Below are positions 1 to 8,634 of a stretch of 64,000 bases of DNA, in pieces (the stretch's first letter is position 1; each line of letters starts with the position of its first letter). The notes under the pieces are model-generated. The model saw nothing but the letters and a program-made list of their open reading frames with translations. It had not been told where the DNA came from and searched no databases. Origin of the DNA: Amphritea opalescens (lineage in GTDB: Bacteria > Pseudomonadota > Gammaproteobacteria > Pseudomonadales > Balneatricaceae). Position numbers and translations under genes: made by a program. The stretch covers positions 20,841-84,840 of the forward strand of contig NZ_RQXW01000018.1 in assembly GCF_003957515.1 (NCBI RefSeq). The letters are read 5' to 3'.

Positions 1-648
1 ATCCAACGCATTATGGCGGCCAACATCTTCCCTTAATAGTTGAATATTGCCTTGAAGATCACACCAGGCTGCGCCGTGGCAAGCACCGGTAATGGTTTGC
101 AAGGGCTGGTTCGCTTTGAGTTGCGTGAGTGCTTGTTCGACCGCCGTCGGTGACGCAATAGGCAGGCAGGGCACCCGTTTAACGGGGCGAATCGCCTGTT
201 GCAGCGATTCAGTACCGCACAAACCACAACCGGTACGACCAGTGAGGTTGCGGCGGCGCTGTTTAAGCTGCATCGAACGTTGCGTGGTGATCGACAACTG
301 AACCTCGATGCCTGCAGCTAAATTGTCAGTGTCGGCCATTACCAGTTCCAACCCATAGACCTCACCGGCTGTTTTGATAATGCCTTCACTGAGGCTGAAG
401 CCTAGGGCAAAGTCCTCGAGATCACAGGGGCTTGCCATCATCACGGCATGGGATATGCCGTTATAGACCATGGCCACCGGAATTTCGTCGGCGATTTGAT
501 CCAAGGCGTCTAGCTGTTGATCCGCTTGCCAGCGACTCACCACCGACTGCGTATAACAGTCATCCAAGGACAGCGTTAGGCTGTCCTCAGGGCAGTTTTT
601 CGAGTTCGGTTTCGAGCTCGGGTTTGGTATCGAGTGTTTCAACGCCAT
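1..648 (-). CDS. fdhD: FdhD, formate dehydrogenase sulfurtransferase (3' end outside window)
   Basis: FdhD passes sulfur from a cysteine desulfurase to the molybdenum cofactor of formate dehydrogenase, which is needed for activity. Read on the minus strand from an ATG at 648-646, the frame stays open for 216 codons to position 1, so the C-terminus is missing. It shows the family hallmark GRTGCGLCG with the two sulfur-carrying cysteines, and ends in the conserved REDVGRHNALD segment. The start lies one base after the fdsA stop, so the genes are transcriptionally and probably translationally coupled. In the classic fdsGBACD order this gene corresponds to fdsC. A small fdsD may follow outside the window. 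Confidence 0.95.
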   Translation of the reverse strand, partial: MALKHSIPNPSSKPNSKNCPEDSLTLSLDDCYTQSVVSRWQADQQLDALDQIADEIPVAMVYNGISHAVMMASPCDLEDFALGFSLSEGIIKTAGEVYGLELVMADTDNLAAGIEVQLSITTQRSMQLKQRRRNLTGRTGCGLCGTESLQQAIRPVKRVPCLPIASPTAVEQALTQLKANQPLQTITGACHGAAWCDLQGNIQLLREDVGRHNALD

Positions 649-649
649 C

Positions 650-3538
650 TCACTTGCCGGCCACGGGTTCAGAGCGTTTATCCCCTCGAGCGGAGTGCAG
701 GTGCCCAATCTGTTCCTGATGGAACTCATGGTAACGCTGTTGCCATTCAGAAGGCTCGTTAACTTTGATCACCTGTATCGCCGTCACTTTGTACTCGGGA
801 CAGTTAGTCGCCCAGTCAGAGTTATCGGTGGTGACTACGTTCGCCCCACTATGAGGATGGTGGAAGGTGGTATAAACCACGCCCGGCTGCATGCGGTCAG
901 AGACTTTAGCCAACATCACGGTTTCGCCGGAACGGCTGGTGATACCGACCCAGTCGTTATCTTTAATGCCACGATCTTCCGCATCTTGAGGGTGCAGCTC
1001 TAACACATCGTCATCATGCCAAACCTGGTTCTCGGTGCGGCGTGTTTGTGCACCAACATTATATTGCGACAGGGTACGCCCGGTGGTTAGCAACAGTGGG
1101 TATTTACGGGTCGAGCGCTCTTCGGTTGCGACATATTCGGTAATGGAAAAATGCCCCTTCCCAATGGGGAAACTATCCAAATGCATGATCGGCGTACCGT
1201 TGGGGGTATCGTCGTTACAAGGCCATTGCAGGCTGCCCATCTCTTCCAACTTTTCATAGCTAACATTGCTAAAGGTCGGAGTGAGCAGGGCAATCTCATC
1301 CATGATTTCGGATGGGTGGTTGTAGTTCATCGGATAACCCAAGGCATTGGACAGCGCCTGAGTGACTTCCCAATCCTGTTTGCCCGCCAAGGGTGGCATC
1401 ACTTTGCGGACGCGGTTGATACGGCGTTCGGCATTGGTGAAGGTGCCATCTTTCTCGAGGAAAGAGGAGCCTGGCAGGAAGACGTGGGCAAATTTTGCGG
1501 TTTCGTTGAGGAAAATATCCTGCACGATCAAGCATTCCAATGCGCGCATCGCTGCGTGAACATGGTTGGTGTTGGGGTCTGACTGGGCGATATCTTCGCC
1601 TTGGCAGTACATCCCTTTATAGGTGCCATCCATCGCGGCATCAAACATATTAGGAATACGTAGACCCGGCTCATTATCGAGCTTAACGCCCCATACCGCC
1701 TCAAAACGTGCCCGGACCGCATCGTCGGATACGTGTTGATAACCGGGCAGTTCGTGGGGGAAAGAACCCATGTCGCAGGAACCCTGCACATTGTTTTGTC
1801 CGCGCAGTGGGTTTACGCCCACACCCTCACGGCCGATATTGCCGGTCGCTAGCGCGAGGTTGGCGATACCCATGACCATGCTTGAACCTTGGCTGTGCTC
1901 GGTAACGCCTAGACCATAATAAATGGCCGCATTTTTGGCATTGGCATAGATGCGCGCAGCGCTGCGTAGCTCGGCGGCAGGAATGCCGGTAATCGCTTCG
2001 GTGTTTTCCGGTGAGTGACGCTCTTCAGTAATAAAGTGGCGCCACGCATTAAAGGCCTCGGTTTGACAGCGTTTCGCGATAAAATCATGGTCCTCTAAGC
2101 CTTCGCTCATGATGACATGGGCCATGGCGTTAACAAAGGCCACGTTACTTCCCGGACGCAGTGTCAGGTGATGATGGGTTTCAACATGGGGTGTTTTTAC
2201 CAGATCGATACGGCGTGGATCGGCAACGATCAGCTTGGCTCCCTGACGTAAGCGTTTCTTCAGTAGTGAACCAAACACCGGGTGGGCATCGGTCGGGTTG
2301 GCACCGATCACCATGATGGCATCGGCATGCATCACGGAATCAAAGGTTTGAGTACCGGCCGATTCACCGAGGGTGGCTTTCAGACCGTAACCGGTTGGCG
2401 AGTGGCAAACCCGCGCACAGGTATCGGTGTTGTTATTGCCGAAGGCGGCCCGGATCAGCTTTTGTACTAAGTAGGTTTCTTCATTGGTACAGCGGGATGA
2501 GGTAATACCACCGATACTGTCGCGGCCATATTTCTCTTGGATACCGCGCAGCTTAGTGGCGGCAAAGTTCAGCGCTTCATCCCAGCTCACTTCCTGCCAT
2601 GGCTCATCGATAGAATCACGGATCATCGGTTTGGTGATGCGATCCTCATGGGTGGCATAACCAAAGGCAAAGCGGCCTTTGACGCAGGAGTGACCATGGT
2701 TTGCTTGGCCGCCTTTATAAGGCACCATGCGAATCACTTCAGCGCCTTTCATCTCGGCTTTAAACTGACAGCCAACACCACAGTAAGCACAGGTCGTGAC
2801 GACACTGTGCTCCGGTTGACCCACCTCAATCACTGATTTTTCCATCAAGGTCGAGGTAGGGCAGGCCTGTACACAGGCACCACAGGAGACACATTCGGAA
2901 TCGAGGAAGTCTTGATTCTGTCCCGGCGATACTTTGGAATCAAAACCACGACCATCGATAGTCAGTGCGAAGGTACCCTGTACTTCACCGCAGGCACGTA
3001 CACAGCGGGAGCACACAATACATTTGCTCGGGTCGAAGCTGAAATAGGGGTTGGAATGATCTTTTTCGGCCTGCAGGTGGTTTTCACCACTAAAGCCATA
3101 ACGGACTTCACGCAGGCCCACTTCACCGGCGACATCTTGCAGTTCGCAGTTACCATTGGCAGGACAGGTCAGACAGTCCAGCGGATGATCGGAGATATAA
3201 AGCTCCATAATATTGCGGCGTAGCTTACCCAAACGTTTATTCTGGGTGGTGACCTTCATGCCGGCTTCAGCAGGGGTGGTGCATGACGCTGGGGTGCCGC
3301 GACGGCCTTCAATCTCAACGGCGCAGATACGACAAGAACCAAACGCCTCTAAGTTATCGGTGGCGCAGAGTTTCGGGATATTGATATCCGCTTCAGCCGC
3401 AGCGCGCATGACCGAAGTCCCTTCGGCAACCGTGATCGACTTACCGTCGATCTCTAGGGTGATCAGGTTTTCGGAAACATGGGCAGGGGTGCCATAATCT
3501 TTGTTGTAATCGACTTTGGGATCAAAAATCTGAATCAT
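650..3538 (-). CDS. fdsA: NAD-dependent formate dehydrogenase alpha subunit (molybdenum catalytic subunit)
   Basis: This 962-aa subunit oxidises formate to CO2 at a bis-MGD molybdenum centre in the cytoplasm and passes electrons to FdsB. Domain order: an N-terminal [2Fe-2S] domain (about 25-105, CRICAVE region), a NuoG-type His/Cys cluster (CLTCPANGNCELQ), two [4Fe-4S] clusters (CIVCSRCVRAC and CVSCGACVQACP), the catalytic-domain [4Fe-4S] cluster (CAYCGVGCQ), the molybdopterin domain, and a C-terminal dinucleotide-binding domain. The molybdenum ligand is cysteine, not selenocysteine (ARVCHSPTG, Cys378), followed by the usual His. The start overlaps the fdsB stop by 4 bp (ATGA). Length and cluster set match FdsA of soluble NAD-linked enzymes. 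Confidence 0.96.
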   Translation of the reverse strand: MIQIFDPKVDYNKDYGTPAHVSENLITLEIDGKSITVAEGTSVMRAAAEADINIPKLCATDNLEAFGSCRICAVEIEGRRGTPASCTTPAEAGMKVTTQNKRLGKLRRNIMELYISDHPLDCLTCPANGNCELQDVAGEVGLREVRYGFSGENHLQAEKDHSNPYFSFDPSKCIVCSRCVRACGEVQGTFALTIDGRGFDSKVSPGQNQDFLDSECVSCGACVQACPTSTLMEKSVIEVGQPEHSVVTTCAYCGVGCQFKAEMKGAEVIRMVPYKGGQANHGHSCVKGRFAFGYATHEDRITKPMIRDSIDEPWQEVSWDEALNFAATKLRGIQEKYGRDSIGGITSSRCTNEETYLVQKLIRAAFGNNNTDTCARVCHSPTGYGLKATLGESAGTQTFDSVMHADAIMVIGANPTDAHPVFGSLLKKRLRQGAKLIVADPRRIDLVKTPHVETHHHLTLRPGSNVAFVNAMAHVIMSEGLEDHDFIAKRCQTEAFNAWRHFITEERHSPENTEAITGIPAAELRSAARIYANAKNAAIYYGLGVTEHSQGSSMVMGIANLALATGNIGREGVGVNPLRGQNNVQGSCDMGSFPHELPGYQHVSDDAVRARFEAVWGVKLDNEPGLRIPNMFDAAMDGTYKGMYCQGEDIAQSDPNTNHVHAAMRALECLIVQDIFLNETAKFAHVFLPGSSFLEKDGTFTNAERRINRVRKVMPPLAGKQDWEVTQALSNALGYPMNYNHPSEIMDEIALLTPTFSNVSYEKLEEMGSLQWPCNDDTPNGTPIMHLDSFPIGKGHFSITEYVATEERSTRKYPLLLTTGRTLSQYNVGAQTRRTENQVWHDDDVLELHPQDAEDRGIKDNDWVGITSRSGETVMLAKVSDRMQPGVVYTTFHHPHSGANVVTTDNSDWATNCPEYKVTAIQVIKVNEPSEWQQRYHEFHQEQIGHLHSARGDKRSEPVAGK

Positions 3539-5112
3539 GACTGTGCCCCATTGGTTTGTGCAGGTTGGTTGAAGTCTTCCGGAAAGTGCTTAACGGCGCT
3601 CTGTACAGGGAACGGCGTCATACCGCCCATGGCGCACAATGAACCATAGATCATGGTCTCGCACAGATCTTCGAGCAGCTCCATATTGGCTTCACGGTCT
3701 TCATCGTTACGAATACGGTCGATCACTTCAACGCCACGGGTAGAGCCGATACGGCAAGGGGTGCATTTACCACAGGATTCCGCGACGCAGAACTCCATGG
3801 AAAAGCGCGCTTGGGCCGACATATCCACGGTGTCATCGAATACCACGATACCGCCGTGTCCCAAAGCGGCACCGACCGCTTGAAAGGATTCATAATCCAT
3901 TGGCGTGTCCCACTGGCTTTCCGGTAGGTAGGCGCATAAAGGACCGCCCACTTGCACCGCCCGCATCGGACGGCCAGTAAAGGTGCCGCCACCATACTCC
4001 TCTAATAACTCACGCAGGGTGACACCAAAGGCTAGCTCTATAAGCCCACCCCGTTTGATATTACCCGCCAGTTGGAAAGGCAGGGTGCCGAGTGAACGCC
4101 CCATCCCATAATCCGCATACGCCTGACCGCCTTTCGATAGGATATAAGGCACCGCCGCCAGAGATAGTACGTTATTAACAATGGTCGGCTGACCAAATAG
4201 GCCAACAATTGCAGGAAGTGGTGGTTTGGCTCGCACCATACCGCGTTTACCTTCGAGGCTTTCGAGCAGAGAGGTCTCTTCGCCACAGATATAGGCTTTA
4301 GCACCGAGGCGTACTTCAAGATGGAAGGCTTTGCCGCTATCGAGAATATTATCACCTAGGAATCCCGCCGCTTCTGCTTTGTCTATCGCTTCGTTCAAAA
4401 TCTGATGGGCGACCGGATATTCTGAGCGCAGATAGATGTAACCCTGATCTGCACCAACGGCAAGACCTGCGATGGTCATGCCTTCGATCAGCATATAGGG
4501 GTCGGCTTCCATGACCATACGGTCAGCAAAAGTGCCGGAGTCACCCTCATCGGCATTACAGACGATATATTTTTGCTGTTTAGGCGAGACCGCATCCAAG
4601 ACTGTTTGCCACTTGATGCCGGTCGGGAAAGCAGCGCCGCCACGGCCTCGCAAGCCAGAGGCCTTGACCTCATCGACAATCGCTTGACCATCCATCTGCA
4701 GTGCTTTCTTCAAACCATTAAAGCCATCGAGCTGCTGGTAATCATCCAACGACACCGGATCGGTAATCCCGGCACGGGCGAAGGTGAGACGCTGTTGCTT
4801 TTGCAGATAGGGAATCGCTTCGGTGAGTCCCTGACAGAGTGGGTGTGATGTCTCGCCTTGCAATAGACCTTGATCAAACAGGCTATCGATCGCTTGGCTA
4901 TCAACCGGTCCATAGGCGATGCGGCCTGCTGGGGTTTCGACCTCAATTAAGGGTTCAAGCCAGAACATACCGCGGGAGCCATTACGAATAATCTCAACCG
5001 TCTCACCGCGTTTGTCGGCCTCTGCGGCGATCTCGCGGGCCAGACGATCGGCACCCATCGCCAACGCGGTGGTATCCCGCGGAATAAAGAGTCTAGTGAC
5101 TGCAGTGCTCAT
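3535..5112 (-). CDS. fdsB: NAD-dependent formate dehydrogenase beta subunit (FMN/NAD site)
   Basis: This 525-aa NuoF-like subunit carries FMN and one [4Fe-4S] cluster and reduces NAD+ with electrons from FdsA. Visible motifs are the NAD/FMN glycine-rich segment GLRGRGGAAFPTGIKW, the FMN segment NADEGDSGTF, the SLBB region, and the C-terminal cluster motif ESCGKCTPCRIGSTRG. An N-terminal extension of about 120 residues precedes the NuoF core, as in other Fds/Hox-type diaphorase subunits. The ATG shares its last base with the fdsG stop (TGATG), so translation is coupled. Confidence 0.95.
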   Translation of the reverse strand: MSTAVTRLFIPRDTTALAMGADRLAREIAAEADKRGETVEIIRNGSRGMFWLEPLIEVETPAGRIAYGPVDSQAIDSLFDQGLLQGETSHPLCQGLTEAIPYLQKQQRLTFARAGITDPVSLDDYQQLDGFNGLKKALQMDGQAIVDEVKASGLRGRGGAAFPTGIKWQTVLDAVSPKQQKYIVCNADEGDSGTFADRMVMEADPYMLIEGMTIAGLAVGADQGYIYLRSEYPVAHQILNEAIDKAEAAGFLGDNILDSGKAFHLEVRLGAKAYICGEETSLLESLEGKRGMVRAKPPLPAIVGLFGQPTIVNNVLSLAAVPYILSKGGQAYADYGMGRSLGTLPFQLAGNIKRGGLIELAFGVTLRELLEEYGGGTFTGRPMRAVQVGGPLCAYLPESQWDTPMDYESFQAVGAALGHGGIVVFDDTVDMSAQARFSMEFCVAESCGKCTPCRIGSTRGVEVIDRIRNDEDREANMELLEDLCETMIYGSLCAMGGMTPFPVQSAVKHFPEDFNQPAQTNGAQS

Positions 5113-5603
5113 CAGTGTACCTCCAGCGTTTGTGAACGCAGCCCATCAACTAGCTGATCAAATTTTTCGGGGGTCACTCGGCCAACGATCTCATCGTCAA
5201 TCCGCACTGAAGGGGAGCAAGCGCAGTTGCCGAGGCAGTAGACCTCTTCGAGGGTGATGTTGTTATCGCTCGTGGTGCCGTGGTAATCCACCCCTAAGCT
5301 CGCTTTGGCGTGGGCTTCGAGTTGTCGTGCCCCCATCGCCTGACAGGCTTCAGCGCGGCATACTTCGACGGTATGTTTACCCGGGGCGGTGCTGCGAAAT
5401 TGATGGTAAAAACTGATTACGCCGTGAATATCCGCACGGGATTGGTTCAGTGATTCGGCAATCAGGGGTACTGATTCGGGTGGGATATAACCGAGGCGGT
5501 TTTGGATCTCATGAAGGATCGGCAGTAACGCGCCAGGTTTATGTTTCAGATCGGCAATGACATCGCTCACTACCGGTAATAACTGCTCTTTGGCTGCGGT
5601 CAT
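5112..5603 (-). CDS. fdsG: NAD-dependent formate dehydrogenase gamma subunit (NuoE-like)
   Basis: NuoE-like thioredoxin-fold [2Fe-2S] subunit, first gene of the fds operon. The cluster cysteines are in [11 protein letters not shown] and in [10 protein letters not shown], in the normal spacing. It binds FdsB and belongs to the soluble NAD-reducing module. Two in-frame ATGs exist. The one at 5603 (MTAAKEQ) is preferred because GAG lies about 9 nt upstream. The other at 5624 would add 7 residues but lies inside an inverted repeat (5623-5642) that looks like an operator. About 163 residues from the chosen start. Confidence 0.93.
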   Translation of the reverse strand: MTAAKEQLLPVVSDVIADLKHKPGALLPILHEIQNRLGYIPPESVPLIAESLNQSRADIHGVISFYHQFRSTAPGKHTVEVCRAEACQAMGARQLEAHAKASLGVDYHGTTSDNNITLEEVYCLGNCACSPSVRIDDEIVGRVTPEKFDQLVDGLRSQTLEVH

Positions 5604-5622
5604 TTTATTATTCTCGTATAAC

Positions 5623-5642
5623 ATATGAAGTAGAGTTCATAT
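5623..5642. promoter_or_regulatory. Operator-like inverted repeat upstream of fdsG
   Basis: Perfect 7-6-7 inverted repeat ATATGAA-GTAGAG-TTCATAT just upstream of the preferred fdsG start. A second copy with one arm mismatch lies exactly 100 bp away at 5723-5742, over the start of the divergent regulator. AT-rich palindromes of this kind resemble ModE-family sites, and the divergent gene encodes a ModE-like winged helix. Binding by that regulator is inference. Confidence 0.6.
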
Positions 5643-5722
5643 ATTGCTGTCTGGTGTCTGAAAAGCTTTATTTATGTGCTTTATAGTAACGTTTAAAGTA
5701 GCATTAGTTGCTCCTCTACGAA

Positions 5723-5742
5723 ATATGAAATATTGTGCATAT
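5723..5742. promoter_or_regulatory. Second operator-like inverted repeat, overlapping the regulator start codon
   Basis: ATATGAA-ATATTG-TGCATAT, the same 7-6-7 layout as 5623-5642 with one mismatch in the right arm. It runs into the ATG at 5741 of the ModE-like gene, a position that would suit autorepression. Confidence 0.5.
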
Positions 5743-6814
5743 GAAGCGAATTCAGGTTGTCCCTAGCTGGTCATTCCGCGATTCTGGTGGTAACCAGTTG
5801 AATCCCCAGTTATTTTCATTGTTGGGTGCCATACATGAAACCGGTAAGCTCACCGAAGCCACTAAAAAAATAGGCATCTCCTATCGGCATGGCTGGAATC
5901 TACTGAATACCTGGGCGGCCTTTTTTGGGCTGCCGCTGGTGGATATGCAAAAAGGTAAGGGGGCAACGTTGTCGGCCTTAGGGGAAAAATTGCTCTGGGC
6001 TGAACAGCGGGTATTGGCGCGGTTGGAACCACAGTTAGATAGCCTAGCGTCCGAGCTTAATTTAGAAATCCATCGAGCTCTCGAAGGGGTCAATCCGCTA
6101 CTACGGTTACATGCCAGTTATGGTTATGCGGTGGCTTTATTACCAGATTTTAGCAGTGATATTCAGTTGGACCTTCAATATAAAAGTGCAGAAGACACCT
6201 TAGCGTCGCTGAATAGGGGTGTCTGTGATGTCGCAGGTTTTCATGTGCCTGCTAACGGCCGTGCTGGTGGTATGAGTGACGTCCTTTACGAAACCTATAG
6301 CCGTCACCTGAAACCGCGGGTGCATAAAATTGTTAAATTTATCACTCGCCAGCAGGGGCTAATGGTCAAGCCTGGTAACCCTGAACAGATTGCAGGGCTG
6401 AAGGATCTGGTGCGTAACGACGTTAAGTTTATCAACCGTCAGAAAGACTCTGGCACTCGGGCATTACTGGATGAGTTATTAATCCGCGAGGGGGTAAACA
6501 GCAAACGGATCAACGGTTTTGCCGATGAAGAGTTCACCCATTCAGCGGTGGCGGCTTTTGTTGGTGCGGGGATGGCGGATGTCGGCATGGGCGTGAAGGC
6601 CGCGGCGAGTCAGTTTGGACTCGATTTTATACCGTTATCTTCTGAGTATTATCTGTTTGTCTGCCACCATAAAACCCTTAAGCAGGAAGCGATGCAGCGG
6701 TTGTTAGCCAGTATCCGTAGCGAAAGTTTTCAGGCTGCGGTGCAGCAGTTGCCCGGTTATTCACCGGATGATTGCGGTGAGATCGTCTCGATCGATTCAG
6801 TTTTTACAGGGTAA
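5741..6814 (+). CDS. ModE-like transcriptional regulator with C-terminal periplasmic-binding-protein-like domain
   Basis: One-component regulator of about 357 aa. Residues about 10-100 form a LysR/ModE-type winged helix (LLGAIHETGKLTEATKKIGISYRHGWNLLN, shown in part; the segment ISYRHGW is the recognition-helix region). Residues about 120-340 look like the type-2 periplasmic-binding fold used by molybdate-sensing or substrate-sensing regulators (KDSGTRALLDELL is typical). Transcribed divergently from fdsGBA-fdhD, so it is probably their regulator, responding to molybdate/tungstate or to formate (inference). A GTG two codons upstream (5735) is an alternative start; neither has a clear Shine-Dalgarno sequence. 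The ligand is unknown. Confidence 0.85.
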   Translation: MKRIQVVPSWSFRDSGGNQLNPQLFSLLGAIHETGKLTEATKKIGISYRHGWNLLNTWAAFFGLPLVDMQKGKGATLSALGEKLLWAEQRVLARLEPQLDSLASELNLEIHRALEGVNPLLRLHASYGYAVALLPDFSSDIQLDLQYKSAEDTLASLNRGVCDVAGFHVPANGRAGGMSDVLYETYSRHLKPRVHKIVKFITRQQGLMVKPGNPEQIAGLKDLVRNDVKFINRQKDSGTRALLDELLIREGVNSKRINGFADEEFTHSAVAAFVGAGMADVGMGVKAAASQFGLDFIPLSSEYYLFVCHHKTLKQEAMQRLLASIRSESFQAAVQQLPGYSPDDCGEIVSIDSVFTG

Positions 6815-6878
6815 ATACTATTGTTGGGTGCCAGTATCCCCCGTATTATTCGTAACAATATCTGTGCCGTTCGCGGGC

Positions 6879-6915
6879 TCACCACACCCTACAGAAGTCG
6901 ATTCGGGTGTGGTGA
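6879..6915. other. Perfect 11-bp hairpin downstream of the regulator
   Basis: TCACCACACCC and GGGTGTGGTGA pair around a 15-nt loop in the gap between two convergent genes. No T-run follows, so it is not a textbook Rho-independent terminator. It could stabilise the 3' end of the regulator mRNA. Confidence 0.5.
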
Positions 6916-6955
6916 AGAATGAACCGCACCGTGGGTGTCGCGTATCATGCCATCA

Positions 6956-6996
6956 CTAGGGGGCCAACTCTTATCGTCGCGAGAGGTGGCCCCTAG
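6956..6996. terminator. Probable bidirectional transcription-end hairpin
   Basis: CTAGGGGGCCAACTCT pairs with AGAGGTGGCCCCTAG, with one offset, around a 10-nt loop between convergent genes (regulator ending at 6814, demethylase ending at 7007). No strong T-tract is visible on either strand, so the termination role is inferred from stem strength and position. Confidence 0.45.
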
Positions 6997-7006
6997 AGTT
7001 CATGAC

Positions 7007-8137
7007 TCAACCCTTAGCGGTACGTTTTTTCTTATCGGGATCGTCAAAGGGTAATGAATGAGCAATCGCCGAAACACTCAAGCTGCCTTTCACTTCCAGC
7101 GGTGCACCTTGCACGGCATAATCGGGATCAAAGCGTACCAGCGCCATCGATTTTTGGGTCAAGCGAGAATACATGGCGCAGGTGATGATACCGACTTGCT
7201 TGCCGTCGGCCCATAAGGTGTCACCTTCCTGTGCGGCTTGATCACCTTCTAGCAGGGCCCCAAAAATCTTGAAGCGTTCTTTGTCTTTCAATCTAAAGTG
7301 CTCATTGGCGCCGCGGAAGTCGGTTTTGTCTTTAGAGACGGTAAAGTCTAAGCCAAGCTCCCACAGGGTATCGCCTGCAGCTTCATCGGCAAAAGGATAC
7401 ATCTCTGAATTATCATAAGGATAAAACAGCAGATAACTCTCAACACGCAGCATATCGAGGGCGGTAAAGGCGCAAGGAATGATGCCTTGTGGTGCACCCA
7501 GTTCAAGAATGGTGTCCCAGATAGTTGGTGCATCGGCCGCTTTACAGAAAATCTCATAGCCTCTTTCGCCGGTATAACCGGTGCGGGAGATCATCACCGG
7601 TAGACCAAATAGACGGGTCTGCATATGGTGGAAATAAGGTAGTTCACGTATGCCTGGAACATGTTCCGCTAGAAAATCGACGGCGATAGGGCCTTGCAGC
7701 GATAGATCATGTAGATCGTCATCAAACAGCACGGTCGCTTGACGGCCTTGTGAAGCGCGAACCAGCATTTCATAACCGTTACCTGCACCAAACACCACCA
7801 TGAAAGCATTTGGACCGGTACGGTAGATGACGCAATCATCCACAAACTTGCCGGATTCATTCAGAATCGTGGCATAGACAGATTTGCCGGGATACAGTTT
7901 GGTGATATCACGGGTGCAAACATACTCCAGTAGGCTTTCGGCATGGGGGCCAACGAAGTGTACTTTTTTTAAGCCTGATACATCCATCAAGCCCGCTTTG
8001 GTGCGGATCGCTTCATGAGCTAGCGATAAATCGCTATCGTAACTCCAAGCTGTACCCATACCGTTCCAATCTTCTAATTTTGAACCGAGTGCACGATGCC
8101 TCTCAGCAAGTGCAGAATGTCGCCACGAATTTGCCAT
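7007..8137 (-). CDS. GcvT/DmdA-family tetrahydrofolate-dependent aminomethyl- or methyltransferase
   Basis: A 376-aa member of the glycine-cleavage T-protein family (folate-binding GcvT domain followed by the C-terminal barrel). Recognisable stretches are RTKAGLMDVSGLKKVHF, SRTGYTGERGYEIF (the folate-site signature), and GIITCAMYSRLTQKSMALV. No gcvH or gcvP lies nearby, so it is more likely a stand-alone demethylase that moves a methyl or methylene group to tetrahydrofolate. The length fits DMSP demethylase DmdA and related enzymes, but I cannot assign the substrate. Proximity to formate dehydrogenase fits a one-carbon oxidation route through folate to formate. Monocistronic. Start ATG at 8137. 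Confidence 0.8.
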   Translation of the reverse strand: MANSWRHSALAERHRALGSKLEDWNGMGTAWSYDSDLSLAHEAIRTKAGLMDVSGLKKVHFVGPHAESLLEYVCTRDITKLYPGKSVYATILNESGKFVDDCVIYRTGPNAFMVVFGAGNGYEMLVRASQGRQATVLFDDDLHDLSLQGPIAVDFLAEHVPGIRELPYFHHMQTRLFGLPVMISRTGYTGERGYEIFCKAADAPTIWDTILELGAPQGIIPCAFTALDMLRVESYLLFYPYDNSEMYPFADEAAGDTLWELGLDFTVSKDKTDFRGANEHFRLKDKERFKIFGALLEGDQAAQEGDTLWADGKQVGIITCAMYSRLTQKSMALVRFDPDYAVQGAPLEVKGSLSVSAIAHSLPFDDPDKKKRTAKG

Positions 8138-8634
8138 GTTGCGTTCCCTTTTATCTGTGTATAAAAAAACTACTAGGAAATAATATTTCCTCTCAGGAAT
8201 AGCAATTAATATGCCAGCCCCTCAAAACGTCGTGCCAATCTCTAGAAAAATGACGTTATTCGCGGTCGCTGTTGAGAGTGTAAGAAGGGCTTAGAGGATA
8301 ATTCGTTGCCATCGAGAGGTTTTGAATTCTGTATCGCTAAAATAAAGGGGAACCGTTATGAGAGCGGCGGTTGAGCTTAGTTTCCCTGATATGCGATGCT
8401 GTATATTGTTTGCTCAAATAGGGGCTGAATGAGCGACATCAGCATTTTGTTGAGATGAGTTCTGTCGTGGTATTTAAGTGTCACTTACGATGATGGCTTT
8501 AGCCGCTGGCATAAAGTATGCAACCTCTAATGGTTAGGTGTTATCGTACAGATCAGCGTTCTCTAGCTTTTATATGGTGCAATGCGTGCACTCTTTGTTC
8601 TTTTATGCACTAGCTTTGTGCGCATTGGTGGGTT
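8138..8634. other. 497-bp intergenic region between divergent genes
   Basis: Must hold promoters for the GcvT-like gene (minus) and the sensor kinase (plus). It contains a perfect 15-bp palindrome GGAAATAATATTTCC at 8176-8190 near the minus-strand start, and a 24-codon open frame at 8358-8432 (reported separately). I see no other clear gene. Confidence 0.5.
8358..8432 (+). CDS. Possible 24-aa small ORF upstream of the sensor kinase
   Basis: ATG at 8358 follows AAGGGG at a good Shine-Dalgarno distance and runs 24 codons to TGA at 8430-8432. The peptide begins MRAAVELSFPDMRCC. It has no recognisable family. It could be a leader peptide of the kinase gene 200 bp downstream, or chance. Confidence 0.2.
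   Translation: MRAAVELSFPDMRCCILFAQIGAE

Noticed and set aside
1151..1582. 143-codon plus-strand frame inside fdsA
   Set aside because: Shadow of the real minus-strand gene, as are the many other antisense frames inside long genes.
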